Shown here piece after piece: positions 10,662 through 22,857 of a stretch of 64,000 bases of DNA. Under the pieces are notes generated by a model. It had not been told where the DNA came from. It saw nothing but the letters and a program-made list of their open reading frames with translations, and ran no database searches. Source of the stretch: Azolla caroliniana (lineage: Eukaryota; Polypodiophyta); contig JBHGNT010000004.1 in the NCBI GenBank assembly GCA_043228905.1, forward strand, positions 8,370,001-8,434,000, in the 5' to 3' direction. The position numbers were made by a program, and so were the translations under genes. How positions within the stretch are numbered: the stretch's first letter is position 1; every line of letters begins with the position of its first letter.

Positions 10662-11923
10662 GGCAGCTCTAAGCATATTATATTGATTCTCTGCTCTGGA
10701 GTTATGAATTCTTCATTAAAGTGTAGCTGAATAAATTCTTGTCCTTCCGATCCTTTTTCATGTCAAATGCAAGGTGATGTAGGTTTAGCTGTTCGAATCC
10801 AACTGAATTCTGTGTTCTTTGGAGGTCACTTCGTAGGAGTTACCTAGCACTCACCTTTGGCCAGCTTACCTGGAAACAGATGGTCTGAAATGATGCCACG
10901 CCTATTGTCTCTCTTCATATATGCTCAGTTCTCTGAACTTTTCTGAATGGAAATACACAAGCTTTCTGGTCTAAAGTCTTTTCCGCTTCTTCTCTGATCC
11001 ATGTTTTCAGAGTAATTTGGTAGTCCTTCAAAAATCTAATACAGGACATTGTAAGATTTGAGAATTTGATTGCTGCTCCGGATCTTTGGATTCACATCTG
11101 ATGGTATCATCAATTCAATCTTAATTCTACACTGAGAAACTCTACTGATGCTACAAAACGCTATCACCTCTGATGACCTGATGCCATTCACCTCCCATTT
11201 TTGACAAATTTGCTCCCATAATATTTGACATCTTGTCGTGTTTCTGATTAATGGAATGGCAACTAATCAAGGTGCTTGATGCTACTACACGAGTATCCAC
11301 TGGGTTGTTGGTTGCCCAATTGTCTTGCCTATCTGCATTAACCGTTTTAGGTTGCTTCATGGATTAAATATTAGCTTTGTGTAGTACATGGACTTTGAGT
11401 TTATTATTCTTTTTGACAATTATAATTATTAGCAAGAGCCTCCATGAATCTTATCTTGGAAGAATTCCTTTCATGTTCCAATTTGCCATTGAAATTGTAT
11501 TGTGGCTCTCACAAAATCATTGACTTGTTTAGGCGTTGGTCTCTTTGTGAATATAATAGTGGAAGTACATGTAACAATAGTATGTGGAGATGTTTAGGTG
11601 TCCATAGTGACTAAAGACAAGCCAAATGAGCTCCCCAATAATCTATTATTATGTCACTATAAGCAGTACAATACTTCGTATCTATTAGTGTCTCGATGAG
11701 CAATACAATACTTGTATTCAATAGGAAGATTGTGAACCCAACATAGAATATTTCAAGGGAACATTCAATGCTTTTTGGGTTCAGCAGGAAGATAGAGAAG
11801 GCAATATAGAATATTTCAAAAGAATATTGTTTGAATTTCTTGATATTCATAATAATGCCAGGATGAGCATTGTGATACTTCTTGGGACCAATAAGCACGA
11901 TAGAGAATCAAATATCAATATTC
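10662..11923. other. 3' flank of COQ2, no gene seen
   Basis: The first few hundred bases probably hold the COQ2 3' UTR (AATAAATTC-type signal near 10730). The rest is ordinary AT-rich sequence. No frame of more than about 100 codons shows recognisable protein similarity. Confidence 0.5.
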
Positions 11924-11970
11924 TTCTTTGCATTTTCAGAATGTGTTTTAAGTTCGTAAGGTTTGGTGGA
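11924..11970. repeat. Candidate left target-site duplication of LINE-alpha (degenerate)
   Basis: This 47-bp stretch (starting TTCTTTGCATTTT, ending TTGGTGGA) aligns by eye with 39865-39910 at roughly three quarters identity. It directly abuts the poly-T (LINE poly-A on the minus strand) at 11971. A shorter alternative is TGGTGGATTT, present at 11964-11973 and 39846-39855. Confidence 0.5.
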
Positions 11971-11979
11971 TTTTTTTTT

Positions 11980-12590
11980 CCCCAAAAAAATAATAATTCT
12001 TCATTAGTAGAACTTTTGCATACATGTCAAAATGTTTAGGCAGAAAACATTACAAACCACAAAGAAGAAGAGTGAAAGGCCATCCTACATGTAATGAACA
12101 TCTAGCAAAACCCCTTTTTGAGGATGATTCATCTTGACCTTCTTCCATTGAACAATCAACACATGTTGGTGCATTCGAATTAGTTGAAGAATTCTCTACA
12201 TTGTGGAAGGAATGGATTATCCTCAGAATGTTACCTAATTTTACCCTCAAAAGGATAAGCTTGACTTGAATTCTCCACCCAAGAATCCCTTCAACATGCT
12301 TGGCAAATTTTTGTACTTCAACACCTACTTCGGCTACGGCATTTGTAGACACCAAACTTTCCGTGATGCCCATGCAACTGTTTTCTTCAACATGTGTGTA
12401 CTTGAATGTCCACATGAGGTTCCCCCAATTCTTTTTTGTTTTCTTCAGTTTTTTGCCTCATTTAACATCTTTGATTGACCATCGTTTCTAGTCTGTGGCT
12501 TATACTTTACTCACATTGTGTTGAAGTTTTGAATTGTAAAATTTGGAATATATCAAAGAATAGGACTTTGGAAGTGTTAATTCAATACCA
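11980..12590 (-). other. LINE-alpha 3' region, no gene recognised
   Basis: About 600 bp between the LINE tail and the tandem array. It contains a 121-codon minus-strand frame (12050-12415) without a recognised motif. LINE-beta's 3' UTR is only about 270 bp, so this and the array may be a later insertion into LINE-alpha's 3' UTR. Confidence 0.4.
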
Positions 12591-13600
12591 TTCTCCTCAG
12601 TAACATGACACCTCTCGCCTAATACAACAATCACTTGCAAAAGAAAATGATTCTATTGTCCTCTTCACCTCATGAAAGTATGCTTCAGTCCCCAACAACT
12701 TCATCACTCATCCTTATCAAACAAAGAGAATATGCTTCCTTTTCCCCAACCAACATGTCGCCGATTACCACCAACGTGCACATCAACCATCTCGCCGTAG
12801 ACTAGCAAAGTCTTGTACATACCAAAAAACATAATGACACTACACTCTTGATCCCCTCATGAAATTTTGCTTCTTCCCCCGACATCATTGTCACTCATCC
12901 TTTACCAAAATAGACAATGTTCTTCGTTTTCCACATTAACCGTCTGTTCGTTTACCACCAAAGTCCTGTACAAACAAAAATAGTGTGAATGTGCTATCCT
13001 CATCCCCTCATAAAAAAACTGTTTTAGCCCCTAACACCACAATGATTCACTCATCCTTAGAAAATAGAAAATTTGCTTCAATGACCACATCAACCATCTC
13101 GTTGTATACCACCAAGGACTTGTACCTACAAAAACATAATGAGACTACTCTCCTAATCCCCTCCTGAAATTATGCTTCATCCCTCCACACCATTCTCATT
13201 CATCCTTTACAAAAATAAAAAATGTGCTTTGTTTTCCACATCAACCGTATGTTCGTTTACCACAAAAGTTCTATACAAACAAAATTAGAGTGAATGTGTT
13301 GTCCTCATCCCCTCATAAAAATCTGCTTTAGCCCCAAACAACACCAACACTCATCCTTACAAAATAGAAATGCTTCAGTGACCACATCAACCATCTTGCT
13401 GTATACCAACAAAGTCCTATACCTACAAAAAACAGATTGAGACTACTCTCCTAATCCCCTCATGAAATTATGCTTCATCCCCCCTGTACAATTGAAAGTT
13501 GCTTGATTTCCACATCAACTGCCCTCTCGATGTTTACCAACGAAATCCATTGGAATCGTCAACCATCTCGCCGAATCCACCAATATTGAATAATTAATGT
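12590..13600. repeat. About 150-bp tandem array with alternating subunits (about 6 copies)
   Basis: Anchors of the type CACATCAACCATCTCG or CACATTAACCGTCTGTTCG occur at 12779, 12932, 13086, 13237, 13383 and 13511, spacing 153, 154, 151, 146 and 128 bp. Odd and even copies resemble each other more than their neighbours (CATCTCGCC type against CGTCTGTTCG type). The higher-order unit is therefore about 300 bp. Other shared blocks are ATCCCCTCAT and CACTCATCCTT. No coding role is apparent. Confidence 0.8.
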
Positions 13601-13731
13601 GGACCTCCTATTAAGTCATGTTGTATGTAGTATGAACGATACTGGTGGCGAAAAGAACCACGAGGTGGAACATAGTTCCACTTAACATCATCACTTGCAT
13701 CCAACATAATAGGAAAAGCTGACGTGACTCT

Positions 13732-16700
13732 TCAAATTCTCCTTCTTTTCCAGTTAGCTACATTTCCATAACCGTTGTAACTATCATATTCACCTTTAAC
13801 CGTATTTACCAATAATTCCCAAAAAGACTTAACTTGATCCACAACATTAGTTTGTTCGGCATTATATATTTTGGAACACCTCGCTTTCCAAATAATCCAT
13901 AAGGCCAAAATGGAGATAATTTTCCAAACATAACACTGGGAGAAGAACTTGACTCCATACAAGGAGCTTGAAGTAGTGTGCACCTGAAAACTTTTGACAT
14001 GTAAAGTCAACAATGAATTATGATGATGATAAAAAACCATTTGTTGAGCCAACGTTCCCCAAAAGACTGTACCCCACGTGAAGATAGCTGACCTATACTT
14101 ACGACCTAAAAGCCTAAGAATACGAAACCAGAAACATTTGGCTGCAACACATTCCCAAAAAACATTATGCAATGTCTCAGATGCAAACCCACATATAACA
14201 CATGATCGATCATGTGCTGTTCCCCTCAGTAAAGCTCCTATTGGCAATGCATAATGAATCATCAACCATAAAAAATGCAATACCTTGTTTTTACATTTAA
14301 GTGACCAAAACTGTTTCTAGAACTTCAACATATGAGAAGATGACACATTACCTTCCTCCCAATATTTTTTCCCCGAAGGTACCGACTCTATCTGATTCAA
14401 CAAAAAGTTTCTACCCAATGCCACAGAATATGTGAAGAATGGAAGAACTGTCGTTTGCGAAGTGTCAAACGTTGACAACTTCCAACGATAATAAGATGGA
14501 TTCCACTACAGATCAACAATTGGTGTAAAGTGTAAACCCGACATATGAGATGAGTAATTAGCAATTAATGGATTAGGACCTGTAAATATATTTTTATCTA
14601 ATCTAGTAATTACTCACACTGGCAGCTGCTTGGCAGAAGACATAATTGAAGATTGCTCCTCCACTAATAACAACCTACCATTATCCAGAACTTCATAAAA
14701 ATAGAGGCTGCCATTTTTATGATATAAATGAGCTCCTATAAGTATATTAAATGTCGAAAGCATACCATACCAACTTTGAAAATGATCAAATTGCAAAGTT
14801 GGCATTGTTACCTGATACACCGTTGACACTTGACAGAGCATAATATTTGCCCCTCTAAATTAGACACCTTATTCTTTTGGTCTTGCATTGAAGTCTGCAG
14901 AAAATTTACCCAATTCGCAACGGTATGGGTTGGGCCACTATCCTTTGCAACCCAAGATAACCAAAACACATGCAACTTTATCAGTAAATAAAGGATTCCA
15001 TAACAACGGTTGATGCATGAATTGATGATATGTTTTTGGTGGCAAGAAAACAAGTGCTTGACAAATACTTTCCCATGCCCATAGAATTCCATTAAAAAAC
15101 GTAAAGACCCAACAATCGACTTAGGCAACGGAAAATCTAAGTTAAAGAACCATCTAAGACTATCACGCCATTGACCACCTACTGATGGCTTAAATTTATA
15201 TACATGACAAATCCATAACTCCTCTGATGATAATAAACTCCTAACAACATGTTTACCAAGTAATGCTTTACTTTGCATAAAGGGATCTCCCTAAACCTTT
15301 CTGTTTAGGATGTATAAGAGTTGACCAAGGTACCTTTGCTATAGTATTGTCTACAATAGCATTCCCCCAAATAAAATTCCGCACTAGTTGTTGAACTTTA
15401 AGCATTACTGACCTAGAAAACAACCATGTAGACGCTTATACCAATGGAGGACAAAAGCACGAAATTAACAACAACTACACGTCCTGCTAGGGATAACTTT
15501 TCCTTATTCCAGTATATTATCTTATTCCTTAATTTTAAGAACAAGCGCAAAATCATATATTCTACATTTAATCCTAACCCCACTCTACATCCTAAAGACC
15601 TAATGGAATGCCCTTTAGGGATCCACGTGAATCCTGTGCTAAGTACATTAAATGGTTGATCTCCCGAAGCCACCAAAAAACCTGATGATTTATCCGAATT
15701 AATCAGTGCACCCGATGCATCTAAGAAGTCATCCACAACTTTTTGAACCTGCAACAAGTTAAATTGTGAGTTGTGAACATAAATAGTTGTACCATCGGCA
15801 AACTCACTCTCAATGCCAACATTTGCAAATGGTAATGCCAAACCTTTGATATTAACATGCTGAGAATTTAAATGTACCGAAAACGCTTTAGATACTAGTA
15901 AAAACAAAAAAGAAGCAAGTGGACATCCTTGTCTTACTGATCTTGAAATAGAGGATCTCCTACCAACATCCCTTGCAAATAAAAGAGAACTATGTGCATT
16001 ACGATATAATGCTGAAACACATTGTATCCATATGTTTGGAAAACCCATCCTGAGCAAAGTGCCCTCCATAAAATCCCAATCCACTATGTCATAAGCTTTT
16101 TCAAAATCTAGAAATAACACTGCCAAATCTTACTTCTAAACTTAAGCAAATGCTACCATTTCCCAAAAAAGAATAATATTATCAAAAATACTTCGCTCTT
16201 GTATAAAACCCGTTTGAGAATCATGAATTAGTTCAGAAAGATAAGGTTGTAAACGTCTAGCTATCGTTTTTGCTAATATCTTATAAATAACATTCAACAA
16301 AGTAATTGACCTCTAATGACGAAGCTCCTCTAATTGACCACTTGATTTGGGAATCATGTAGATTAAACCGTCATTCCATTCTTGTGGCATATTTCCAGAA
16401 TCTAAAATCTGTTGATAAGCTTTGGTTAGTCCCTCACCTATCAAATCCCAATATTGTATATACCACTGAACCCCCAACCCATCCAATCTAGGACAAATGT
16501 CCTTTGCTAGGGCCTTTGCTGCTTCAAGGATCTCTTGAGGACTTAGTGGTTGCAAAAGGCATTTTGAAAGTTTAACATGCACTCTATGTTGAATCCTTGA
16601 CCATATAATATCTGATTTAAACAAATCATCACCAGAAAAGGATAAAGCCTTCAACATATTATCATAATATTCTGAGGCTATTTGACGCATCTGACTAAGA

Positions 16701-17923
16701 TCATTGGTATAAGAGCCATCACATTTTAAACGGGAGATCCTAGCAATCGACTTATGGTGATTATGCATTGCAAAGAACACTTTATTTACTTGATCTCTCG
16801 ACTTTGCCCATTTAGAAGATATATTGTGGTAAACCTTTTCTAATCCCAATATCTGATTTCCTACTTGTATCAAGCTAGAACTTATATAAGTCGAATAGGG
16901 CCTTCTCTCTTGCAAATGCTGCAAGGAGCTCAACACCCTACGAAGTCTTCCTATTTTAGTGAAAGACGCATGAAATACTTGTTTGGCCTGGAAGAATTGT
17001 TGTATTTCAGTAATAGCCTTCTGAACATTGGATAATGCATAGTCATAAGAATAGTCGTACTTATTCCAAATATTATACATAACAGGAACACAATCTTGTC
17101 TAAAAAACACATGATTCAGAGTTCTAAATCTAGAAGTTTTACAGTGCTCCTGCAAGACTATAACTAAATGAAGTGGTGCATGATCAGAAAAGGAAAATGA
17201 AGGTAAAATTCCAATGGCGCCTCCTTTGTTCCATAGAAACTTATCAATATAGAATATATCTAACCTAGACAAATTGGTATGTAACTCTCTTCTATCTAAT
17301 GTGGAGTACGCTAAAGAATCCTGCAGCCTTACAAAAGAAGACACATGCCACAAATCCATTAACCCCAAAGAAACGATCTGTCGTTCCTATTCATATAATT
17401 CTGAACCAGCTACTGTACCTAACCTTCCTCCTACCCTATCACACACATCCTCCAACATACTAAAATCACCTGCAATCGCCTAATGGTCCACAATAGGTAA
17501 CTGTGAAAGTATGCTCTTCCATAATACCGTTCTATCTCTTGCCTTATTTGGTGCATAAATATTCAATAAACCCCACTTCTTCAAACCTATTTGAAAAATT
17601 GCAAATTGACCTCGACCACATTACAAGACTCCATAATGTAAGAAGGAGAACAACGAGGTATCATTTATTGCTATGCAAAGGCCCGCGTTCAGACTATTAT
17701 CACCATTTGCAGGCACCCAGAACTGCCTCCATTGGTCTGGCAACAAGTTTCCATACTTTTGAATCCTTTGTTCATTTAAATGGTGCTCTTGAATCAAAAG
17801 AACATCAATCCTACCTACCAAGGACTTCCTCAAGTGACGACAGAAAACACTCCTTACTTTACAACAAAATTGGCCTCCTAGACCTCGTACATTCCATGAT
17901 ATAATATTTAACCTATCCATCAT
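13732..17923 (-). pseudogene. LINE-alpha ORF2: endonuclease, reverse transcriptase, zf-RVT
   Basis: Begins at ATG 17923 with the endonuclease signature MDRLNIISWNVRGLGG and a QEHHL motif. RT follows in pieces (17368-16313 and 16126-15413) with FLDFEKAYD, RQGCPLA and, at the catalytic box, EFADG where active L1-type enzymes have FADD. Fragments at 15278-14808 and 14841-14614 form the connector. The C-terminus (14280-13732) has the plant L1 zf-RVT pattern LPIGALLRG...CVICG...ETLHNVFWEC. Frameshifts and stops separate the pieces, so with the damaged catalytic Asp this copy cannot be active. Confidence 0.9.
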
Positions 17924-17949
17924 TCATTTTTTTTCCTCCTATTCTTCTT

Positions 17950-18662
17950 TCGGCAAGTGCACCATTTCTACACTTTCTTCCATCCTCTGAGGCCCGTAAT
18001 TGTCTCTTATTAGACCAAAGGTCTTTCCCTATCAACTTATCTGATTGCACTGGCATGTGCTAATATATTGTAGGAACCCTATCAGAAGATCTATTCGCGG
18101 AAGTGAAAGCAACTATAGCCTCACAATCCATGCCAACATGTGAAAGGTCTACCTTGCCCACTTCAGTTTGTTGAATGTAAGTCAGGAGTAGGGGCACATC
18201 AAATTGTTGTACATGATCAAAAACTTGTTGTGCACCCTTATTAAGTCAAGATTATTAACTTTATTAACGGATTCCAAAGGTCGTACATGTGAAAGGATGT
18301 CCTTGGAATTATGTGCCACACGATGTTCCTTTGTAAAGAGTCATGGGGAAAGTCCGGTATCCATTTTAATATTACTCCATCCTTTTCCACTTCCTACAAA
18401 GAGTGACAAGGGTTAGCTTCAAGTAATAAGTCTGGATTAATCCCCGTATTAGTCAGTTTAAAAACATGTTTTGCTGAAACTGTAGACCAACCATCATTAT
18501 TAACAATTGTTCAATTAGGTATATGGGCTTGTACATTCAGACGTCACTTCTAACAATCTCGACCTAAATGACCAAACTGACGGCACACAAAGCATTGATC
18601 AAGCATACCTTGATAATACACCTTTTGCAACACCGGAGTTTTATTAATAAGTAAATTAGGTA
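17950..18662 (-). pseudogene. LINE-alpha ORF1, C-terminal part with CCHC zinc knuckle
   Basis: On the minus strand 18600-18557 encodes CFVCRQFGHLGRDC (C-x2-C-x4-H-x4-C), typical of plant LINE ORF1 RNA-binding proteins. A stop follows immediately and the remainder down to ORF2 is decayed. Reading upstream, the frame runs into the LINE-beta junction at 18662 and continues without loss at 39578, where the N-terminal domain lies. Confidence 0.8.
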
Positions 18663-18678
18663 AAGATATAGTTGTAGG
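18663..18678. repeat. Left 16-bp target-site duplication of LINE-beta
   Basis: AAGATATAGTTGTAGG is repeated exactly at 39562-39577, immediately after the 3' A-run of LINE-beta. Removing LINE-beta and one copy restores the LINE-alpha ORF1 reading frame. Confidence 0.93.
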
Positions 18679-18883
18679 ACAAGATTTCGCAGGGATGGAG
18701 CAGAACAGCCACTAGCGAGCGGCCGAGACTCCCTCCTGCGATCATTCCTTGTGGTTCTAGACGATGTTGCGAGTTAACGTCACAGGAAGCATTGGAGTGT
18801 TTGTCGGTTGCACAGAGCGCATCGATTGAGTTTCCCTACCCCTACAGGGAATCACTTTGAGTAGATGGTGTGAGGTAGGGAAG

Positions 18884-20355
18884 ATGCGGAAAGTGAATGA
18901 TGGTGTTCCTACAAAAGGAAAGGCTTCCTCCCATCGTCCTCGTTGGCCATCGCTTCCCTTGCGACAACAAACCTCTTGTCGGATTGCGCGCTTGCGATCG
19001 GGACAGCCAGGGAAGGCACTAGACAGGTCTGCAACATTGGAGGCTAGAACATTAGGAAGGCGCCACATGCTCATGCCACATTCCCCAATCAACGAGTGCA
19101 ACGACAATCTTTTGGAGATGGATATGCTCAACCTTCCTCCAACGGACATAGTCGGAACAAGTATGGATTTGTACTCCCCAGCTGAAATATTAGGTATAGG
19201 TATGCATCCAGACCCGCAGAATGAGGAGCATATAGGTGGGGGGCTGACCATGGCACATTCCGAAATGAACACCAAGGAAGGCTTGGGCAATGTCTTGATA
19301 GTAAAGGAGAATAATGACATTGGCCAGGTTCAAGAGAAGCAGGTGGAGGAGGGGATTGATGAAAGAAAAGGGATCAACCTTTATCTTTCTTCGGCAGAGA
19401 ATCGAAGATTGATGGAAGAAGTGGGCCAATTAAAGTGTTCATCGTTCATATGTCGGTTGTTAGGAGGACGACCAAGAAAAGGGATGCTAAGGTACATTTT
19501 GCAGGCAGCCCTTTTGGATAAAAGGCCGCCTATCCAGAACATTTTGAGAATGGGCCTCAACTATTACCATGTGATCTTAGAAGAAGGCCATAATGTGCAA
19601 GAGATCCTGGACCTCAAATGGATTACACTCAAATATGGCAAAGCCATGATTTTGAAATGGAATCCGGACTTCGATGCAAAGGAAGAGAATAAAAAAGAGG
19701 GCACACCGATGGTCATTACAGTATGCTTCCCAGACCTACCCTTCCAACTCAACCATTTGATCCCAAAGCTCGCACACAATATAGGGGTGGTATGTTCAAT
19801 GAAACCTTCATTTGCAGATAAGGTAGCTGAAATGCCCAAGATGAAGGTGCTGGTTAGTGACATTAAAAAACTACCATCAGAGATTAGAGTCCACACGGAG
19901 GACTTTGGCCTAAGGGTGGTGAAGGTTGGTTATGAAGGCCTATCGGGTCAATGCTTTGCATGTAAGGAGATGGGCCATATGGCCAAACACTGCCCCCTGT
20001 ATGGGAATGCAAGAGCGCCGAATATCCCAAATTCAGGGACAGCAGGCCACATGGTCTTGGTTCACAAAGGGAAGCAAGTAGTAAAGGAAAAAGGATGGAT
20101 ATCACCGAGGAAAGTGGCCAAGCCTGGCCTCCATGGTCTTACCGGCCCACCTACAAGTGGAGGTTCCATATCGAATAGATTTGACATACTATCACAAATG
20201 AAACCCCAGGAAGGCGAAATAATTTTAGCAACTCCATTTGATTTACTGCCACGAGTCGAGACCCCCGAAACACTCGTAGAGCCCTCTGAGGGTTGTGGTA
20301 GTAGACTTTCATCAGACCTGAGAATGGTTAAGGCCTGCATCAGGAAAGGGAAGGA
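18884..20355 (+). pseudogene. LINE-beta ORF1 (RNA-binding, CCHC knuckle), interrupted by copia C
   Basis: Frame open from ATG 18884 through about 490 codons. The N-terminus is basic. A DUF4283-like domain spans roughly residues 165-330 (INLYLSSAENRRLMEEVG, GRPRKGMLRYIL, ITVCFPDLPFQL). CFACKEMGHMAKHC (C-x2-C-x4-H-x4-C) follows at about 365-378. Plant L1 ORF1 proteins bind element RNA with such domains. The frame is intact but enters the truncated LTR of copia C at about 20356. The following LINE sequence resumes at 22858. Confidence 0.88.
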
Positions 20356-20842
20356 GTGCAGGCCCGGTGAGGAGTGCTCACCGGATGAAGAGACATATTT
20401 GTAAATATGTTTCAAAGAGTCCATCATGGCTATATTTGTAAATAGCCGAAAAGTCATATTAGTATAAATATGACTTAGGGCAAACTTTTAAGTGTGTGGT
20501 TGTCATTCTTGTTGGCACAAGATTAGAGCGCGCAACTGTGTACAGAGAGAGAGAGAGAGAGAGAGAGGAAGAGGTCGTTGCCTCTGATTGTAACCACCGC
20601 CTGTGGCGAAGATAGCAAGCTCGAGGTCGTGGCCTCGGTGCTTTCTTATTGTACATTCTGACATAGTGATAGTTTGCAGTCTGTGGGCTGCCGTGGTTTT
20701 TCCGGAGTTTGGGTTTTCCACGTAAACATCCTATGTACTCTTCTCTCTATCATGTTGTGTTTCATTCCCTGTTTTCTGTGTTTTTTATTCTAGGCTTGGT
20801 TGTGGCCGAGTGTTGTTCAAAGGGAGCGTGTAGTTCCTGTCA
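20356..20842 (+). repeat. 5' LTR of copia C, truncated at its left end
   Basis: Homology with the 3' LTR begins at GTGCAGGCCCGGTGAGG (compare about 22377), so most of U3 including the tandem array is gone. The palindrome-TATA module (20391-20476), GA tract (about 20542-20568) and the end TTCCTGTCA remain. Confidence 0.88.
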
Positions 20843-20845
20843 AAG

Positions 20846-20857
20846 TGGTATCAGAGC
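20846..20857 (+). promoter_or_regulatory. Primer-binding site of copia C (Met-initiator tRNA type)
   Basis: TGGTATCAGAGC lies three bases after the LTR end. It is the standard copia minus-strand priming site, complementary to the 3' end of plant initiator tRNA-Met. Confidence 0.9.
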
Positions 20858-20872
20858 AAAACGACACAGAAA

Positions 20873-21285
20873 ATGGACGATTCGTTGGGAGGCATGTTCA
20901 AGCTCACTGGCTCCAACTATTCAGTGTGGAAGTCGGAGATGAGGGACATGCTCGTGGTTAAAGACCTCTGGCTGCCGGTTCAGTTTGGGGACAAGAGACT
21001 GGACAAAATCGACGCCACGATATGGGAGGTGATGCACATGAAGACAACGGCGTACATACGGTGCTTCATCGACATGAGCCTATACAACAACTTCAATGAA
21101 GAGAGCAAGGCTCATGAGCTCTGGGAGAAGATCGACATTATGTTTCAAAACAAAAATGCTGTTAATCAGGTTTCGGTATTCCGGAAGCTAGTAAGACTCT
21201 GGTACCAAGATGGCTCCAGCATGGCGGAGCACATGAATGCCTTCCAGAGGTTGATACACCAGGAAACATCATTGGAAGTACCTCT
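20873..21285 (+). pseudogene. Copia C gag N-terminus
   Basis: ATG 20873 starts MDDSLGGMFKLTGSNYSVW, the copia gag entry also seen in element I (start at 63114). About 138 codons are intact (WEVMHMKTTA, LWEKIDIMF, MAEHMNAFQ). At about 21285 the sequence jumps to the end of RT, deleting the gag zinc knuckle, protease, integrase and most of RT. Gag would form the particle shell. Confidence 0.88.
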
Positions 21286-21289
21286 TGCC

Positions 21290-22131
21290 TATTATCCGGA
21301 ATTGCTCAGTGAAGCAATTGTGGCTGTCACAGGAGAAGTACGTGACAAAGGTGCTTCACCGGTTCAACATGTTAGGTGCGAAACCGATCGGATCGATACT
21401 TCCGGCAAACTGCAGGTTATCTGGTAAGCAAAGCCCGAAGACGAAAGCAGAGAAGGCGGATATGATGAAGGTTCCATATGCCTATGCTGTCGGGAGCTTA
21501 ATGTACACAATGGTGTGTACCCGACCGGATATAGGATACGCAGTCGGAGTGGTGAGCTGGTTTATGAGCAATCTCGGCAAGGAGCACTGGAACGCAGTCA
21601 AATGGATACTCCGGTATTTGAAGGGCACTTCGAACATGTGTCTCCGATTTGGCTCCGGAAAACCTCAACTTGACGGTTTTACCGATTCGGACATGTCGGC
21701 TGATGTGGATACCAGCCGGTCTACATCCGGGTATGTAATGACATATGCAGGGGGAGTTGTTTCATGGCAGTCGAGGCTCCAGAAGACGGTTGCGTTGTCA
21801 ACCACGGAGGCGGAGTACATGGCGTTTGTGAAATATTTAGATGAAGGACTTCATCGGAGAGCTCAGTATCCGGCAAGAGGAATACCGGCTCTATTGCGAC
21901 AGTCAAAGTGCCATCCACCTTGCCAAGAATGCGGCCTACCATTCCCGGACGAAGCATATCCAGCGAAGGTATCACTGGATCCAGGAAAGAGTAGATGACC
22001 AGGAGTTCACGCTCACGAAGATCCACACGGCGGAGAACGGGTCAGATATGCTGACCAAAGTACTGATACCTGACAAGCTGAATGCATGCTGGAAGCGAGT
22101 CGGACTAGTAAGACATCCCATGCCGGAGTGA
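21290..22131 (+). pseudogene. Copia C RT C-terminus and RNase H
   Basis: LWLSQEKYVTKVLHRF-type sequence, VCTRPDIGYAVGVVS, TDSDMSAD, LSTTEAEYMA and CDSQSAIHLAKN are recognisable, ending in a stop just before the polypurine tract. A frame break near 21835 separates EAEYMA from the CDSQ motif. Without the RT palm and integrase it is not functional. Confidence 0.88.
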
Positions 22132-22141
22132 AGGGGGAGTT

Positions 22142-22857
22142 TGTTAGGAAACAGGTTCCTCCGGACGGGAAGTGAGAACCGGATGACGAGTACCCGACTA
22201 CGCAGAGCCGGATGGTGCAGACCCGGTGAGAACCAGATGACGAGTACCCGGCTACGGAGAGGCGGATGGTGCAGACCCGGTGAGAACCGGATGACGAGTA
22301 CTCGGCTACAGAGAGCTGGATGGTGCAGACCCAGTGAGAACCGGATGACGAGTACCCGGCTACAGAGAGCCGGATGGTGCAGGCCCGGTGAGGAGTGCTC
22401 ACCGGATGAAGAGACATATTCGTAAATATGTTTTTGAGAGGCCATCGTGGCTATATTTGTAATTAGCCGAAAAGTCATATTAGTATAAATATGACTTAGG
22501 GAAAACTTTTAAGTGTGTGGTTGTCATTCTTGTTGGTGCAAGATTAGAGCGCGCAACTGTGTACAGAGAGAGAGAGAGAGAGGAAGAGGTCGTTGCATCT
22601 GATTGTAACCGCTGCCTGTGGCGAAGATAGCAAGCTCGAGGTCGTGGCCTCGGTGCTTTCTTATTGTACATTCTGACATAGTGATAGTTTGCAGTCTGTG
22701 GGCTATCGTGGTTTTTCCCGAGTTTGGGTTTTCCACGTAAACATCCTGTGTACTCTTCTCTCTATCGTGTTGTGTTTAATTCCCTATTTTCTGTGTTTTT
22801 TATTCTAGGCTCGGTTGTGGCTGAGTGTTGTTCAAAGGGAGCGTGTAGTTCCTGTCA
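22142..22857 (+). repeat. 3' LTR (716 bp) of copia C
   Basis: Preceded by polypurine AAGGGGGAGT, starts TGTTAGGAAACAGG, ends CCTGTCA. It contains four to five copies of the 54-bp U3 repeat (about 22165-22400), the three-palindrome TATA module (to 22497) and a GA tract near 22566. Confidence 0.92.

Larger units (their letters stand above)
11971..18662 (-). mobile_element. LINE-alpha, L1-like, 3' portion (outermost layer of the nest)
   Basis: Minus-strand non-LTR retrotransposon. Its 3' tail is the T9 run at 11971 in plus coordinates. The 30 bases before the tail (CTAATGAAG-type, then T-rich, then GGGG and A-tail on the minus strand) resemble the 3' end of LINE-beta at 39530-39560. Moving rightward come a long 3' region with a tandem array, ORF2 (13732-17923) and the zinc-knuckle end of ORF1 up to 18662, where LINE-beta interrupts it. 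The missing ORF1 sequence resumes at 39578. Confidence 0.8.
20356..22857 (+). mobile_element. Copia C: internally deleted copia element in LINE-beta ORF1
   Basis: Structure: 5' LTR lacking about its first 235 bp (20356-20842), primer-binding site, gag start, a large internal deletion, end of RT plus RNase H, polypurine tract, 3' LTR (22142-22857). It lacks protease, integrase and most of RT, so it could move only with help from a relative. The left edge of the 5' LTR is missing, so no target duplication can be scored. Confidence 0.9.

Noticed and set aside
10490-10672. Alternative in-frame exon before COQ2 exon 8 (around the TTTTTACAG at about 10533-10541)
   Set aside because: The exon 7 (10501) to exon 8 (10592) junction restores conserved sequence and phase exactly without it.
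12050-12415. 121-codon minus-strand frame as a host gene
   Set aside because: No motif or homology recognised; it lies in LINE-alpha's 3' region.
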